Shown one piece after another: positions 5,698 to 7,574 of a DNA stretch of 7,574 bases. Position numbers and translations under genes: made by a program. Source of the stretch: F1-20-MAGs016 sp046086245 (lineage in GTDB: Bacteria > Planctomycetota > Planctomycetia > Pirellulales > UBA1268); the NCBI GenBank assembly GCA_046086245.1, contig JBJSXB010000212.1, forward strand, positions 1 through 7,574. The letters run 5' to 3'. The notes beneath the pieces were generated by a model. It was not told the DNA's origin, did not search any database, and saw only the letters and a program-made list of their open reading frames with translations. Numbering within the stretch: position 1 is the first letter of the stretch; each line of letters begins with the position of its first letter.

Positions 5698-7574
5698 TTA
5701 GCCGCCGGAGAGCGATCGGGGAGCGTCGGCCGCGCTTCCGACCGTGCCGCCTGGGCTTGCGACCGTGCCACCGGGCACGCCGTCGGCCTTGGCGGCGGGC
5801 GGTTGCTCCGTCGGCGGCGGAGATTGCCGCAGATAGCTCTCGAGCGAAAGGTTCTGTTTTGCGAAGGCGTCGAAATGCATCAGCAAATCGGTCAGTGCCG
5901 CCACTTGCTGCAGGCTCGACCCCTTGTAGAGATCCTGGCTCACCGGTTTGTCGAACGGAATGTTGACCGGCATGCCGGTGTAGGGCAGATACCGCTTCGG
6001 GTTGGCGATCCAGTTGTGCACGTACTCGGGTCGGAGCCGTTCGTGGACCTCGGCGAGTTGCGGTGCCAACGCCTTGGGATTTCCGGGCGGCGTGTAGCCG
6101 CCGACGAGATGGCACTTCACGCAATAGTTGCCGTTGGTGACGATCTTCATCGCGCCGTCCAGGTGACCCGGGTGGGCCCGTTCCGCGGCAGCCAGCGACG
6201 ACTCGTCGAGCCGCGAGTCGTACACGTACGGGAACGTCGCGCCGTCGACGGCCGCGAAGTAGTTGACCAACGAGGTGGCCTCCGTCGCCTGGAAATTGAA
6301 TTTGGGCATCCGCAGCACGGCGGCCGGACGGATCGTCTGCGGGTTGAGCAGGAAGCGATGCAGCCAACCCGATTGAACCTTCTGCCCCTCTCCCACCAAC
6401 GGCGGCGGTAGCCAGCCCCAGGCGTCGTCCGCCTTGACGTTCGGGTTGATCTTCTTCTCGTCGGCGATCACCGTCGGGAACAGCAATCGCGCCAGGTCGC
6501 CTCCCTGCGCCTCGTAGTGACGCCCCGCGGCGATAGCGTCGAGTGGGACCTGGACGTTTTGGGTGCCGACGATCCGCGGCTCGCCGTCGATCAGCACGTT
6601 TTTCCAGATCATCACCGGCAGGTGCGGCACCGACTCGGTGTCGCCCTCCTCGATCGCCACGCCTTCCTCGTCCACGTACTGCTGTTTGCCGGTGGCAGGG
6701 TCGAGAATCGGCATCCCGGCGAGCCGCGCATGCCGCCGTCCCTGACGGTCGACCGCCATCGAACGCGTCACTTCGTCACTGGTGAAGTGGGGGGCGAGGA
6801 ACGCGTAGTCGGCCGGCGCGGTGGCCGTGCCGAGCGATTCCGGTCGGTACCGGATGTCCCAGCGATCCATTTGCAGCGTGTGGCAGCCGCCGCAGTTGTA
6901 GCGTTCGGTGACGACGAGACCATCGAGCCGCGCCTGCTCGCGTGAGTCGGGGCGATGCACGTATTGGGAGGCGGGCGGTTCCGAGACGAGACCGAGGACG
7001 AACGTCATCACCGCTTCGCGCTGCGCGGCGTCGAACGGGAACTGCGGCATCCGATAGCGTTCGTTGTAGGTCTTGTTCTCGGCCTTCTTGTAGTCGTAGC
7101 TCCGCGGAGCCCGCAGTTTCTGCCAGAGGAAGCCCTCGCGCTCGTGGGCGAGGAGTTTCTCGAGGAAGAACCCGGTGTCCGGATCGACCGCCTCGGGGCT
7201 GACATGCGGTTCGGTCGTGAGACCGTAGGCGAGATCGGGAGCGAGCGGTTCGTCGCGCAGGCCGGCACCGGACGCGACGCCGCCGGCGACGCCGGTCGAG
7301 CCTTCGGCGCCCGACTCCGCGTCGGCGTGTCCGTGGGGGGCGTCGTGGCCGTCGCTGCCAGCCCCACGCATCCCATGCGCGTGATGACCGTTTCCATGCT
7401 CGAGTTGGTGCATGACGAAGTGCGACACCTGCTCGAAGGCGATCTTCGACGACTCCTTCCGCCCCCAGTCGGCCAGCGCCGCGCCGGCGGGCTTGGTGTC
7501 CTCGAATCCGGGGATGTCGTGGCAGCCGGCACAGGCGAGCTTGGCGATCGTCTTCTTGCCGACGTACTCGAGCA
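5698..7574 (-). CDS. Large multiheme cytochrome c (at least three hemes), 5' end beyond the window
   Basis: The reading frame is open from the right edge to the TAA at 5698, giving 624 residues of a longer exported electron-transfer protein. There are three heme motifs: CAGCH (fragment residues 14-18), C227-G-G-C-H231 and C484-V-K-C-H488. Each is followed by a likely Met ligand: M175 in YRMPQFPF, M422 in LRMPKFNF and M534 in YTGMPVNI. So there are three cytochrome c modules, the first two with long insertions between heme motif and Met. Insert 1 has a His-rich stretch (about 51-82). WLHRFLLNPQTIRP (403-416) and YVHNWIANPKRYLP (517-530) are repeated module elements that precede the Met ligands. 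The C-terminus is Pro/Gly-rich with a 7-residue repeat. A GTG at 7428 is internal, not the start, because the first heme motif lies upstream. In this context it may be the cytochrome subunit of a quinol-oxidising complex or a carrier feeding the oxidase; the missing N-terminus would help decide. Confidence 0.92.
   Translation of the reverse strand, partial: LEYVGKKTIAKLACAGCHDIPGFEDTKPAGAALADWGRKESSKIAFEQVSHFVMHQLEHGNGHHAHGMRGAGSDGHDAPHGHADAESGAEGSTGVAGGVASGAGLRDEPLAPDLAYGLTTEPHVSPEAVDPDTGFFLEKLLAHEREGFLWQKLRAPRSYDYKKAENKTYNERYRMPQFPFDAAQREAVMTFVLGLVSEPPASQYVHRPDSREQARLDGLVVTERYNCGGCHTLQMDRWDIRYRPESLGTATAPADYAFLAPHFTSDEVTRSMAVDRQGRRHARLAGMPILDPATGKQQYVDEEGVAIEEGDTESVPHLPVMIWKNVLIDGEPRIVGTQNVQVPLDAIAAGRHYEAQGGDLARLLFPTVIADEKKINPNVKADDAWGWLPPPLVGEGQKVQSGWLHRFLLNPQTIRPAAVLRMPKFNFQATEATSLVNYFAAVDGATFPYVYDSRLDESSLAAAERAHPGHLDGAMKIVTNGNYCVKCHLVGGYTPPGNPKALAPQLAEVHERLRPEYVHNWIANPKRYLPYTGMPVNIPFDKPVSQDLYKGSSLQQVAALTDLLMHFDAFAKQNLSLESYLRQSPPPTEQPPAAKADGVPGGTVASPGGTVGSAADAPRSLSGG
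5734..5775. repeat. 21-bp tandem duplication in the C-terminal tail of the multiheme cytochrome
   Basis: Two adjacent imperfect 21-bp copies encode PGGTVAS and PGGTVGS on the minus strand. They keep the reading frame and lie in a low-complexity tail after the last heme domain, so they probably have no catalytic role. Confidence 0.75.

Noticed and set aside
7008..7428. Gene start at the GTG at 7428
   Set aside because: The frame continues upstream to the window edge and includes a heme-binding CAGCH, so the GTG encodes an internal valine.

Overview
The window is GC-rich and carries a compact block of respiratory genes, all on the minus strand, so transcription runs from right to left in the given coordinates. 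The protein types suggest a planctomycete (Planctomycetota): large multi-domain cytochromes c, a diheme cytochrome c with the PYPRDYRPGVFKFKST-type first domain, and exported amicyanin-like / carboxypeptidase-regulatory-like proteins next to a caa3/aa3-type oxidase. This assignment comes from protein style and gene order, not from a marker gene.

In transcription order the layout is as follows. (1) 7574-5698: a tri-heme cytochrome c whose N-terminus lies beyond the right edge. (2) 5697-5409: a 289-nt gap with a 17-bp tandem repeat. (3) 5408-4641: a secreted cupredoxin-like protein. (4) 4663-3755: a paralogue of it, probably a lipoprotein, overlapping gene 3 by 23 nt. (5) 3713-2412: a diheme cytochrome c, probably lipid-anchored. 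(6) 2342-1536: cytochrome oxidase subunit II with an intact CuA site. (7) 1408-1: cytochrome oxidase subunit I, A2-type, truncated by the left edge. From 5408 leftward the genes overlap or are separated by 41, 69 and 127 nt, which fits one operon.

A working model is that electrons from a quinol-oxidising complex, whose multiheme cytochrome subunit may be gene 1, pass through periplasmic carriers (diheme cytochrome c and/or the two blue-copper-like proteins) to CuA of subunit II, and then to heme a and the heme a3-CuB centre of subunit I. Two adjacent copper-protein paralogues between a multiheme cytochrome and the oxidase core are the least usual part. They could be electron carriers or could serve copper handling, and the sequence alone does not decide. 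I see no RNA genes, insertion sequences, CRISPR arrays or attachment sites. The long plus-strand reading frames are antisense shadows of high-GC genes.
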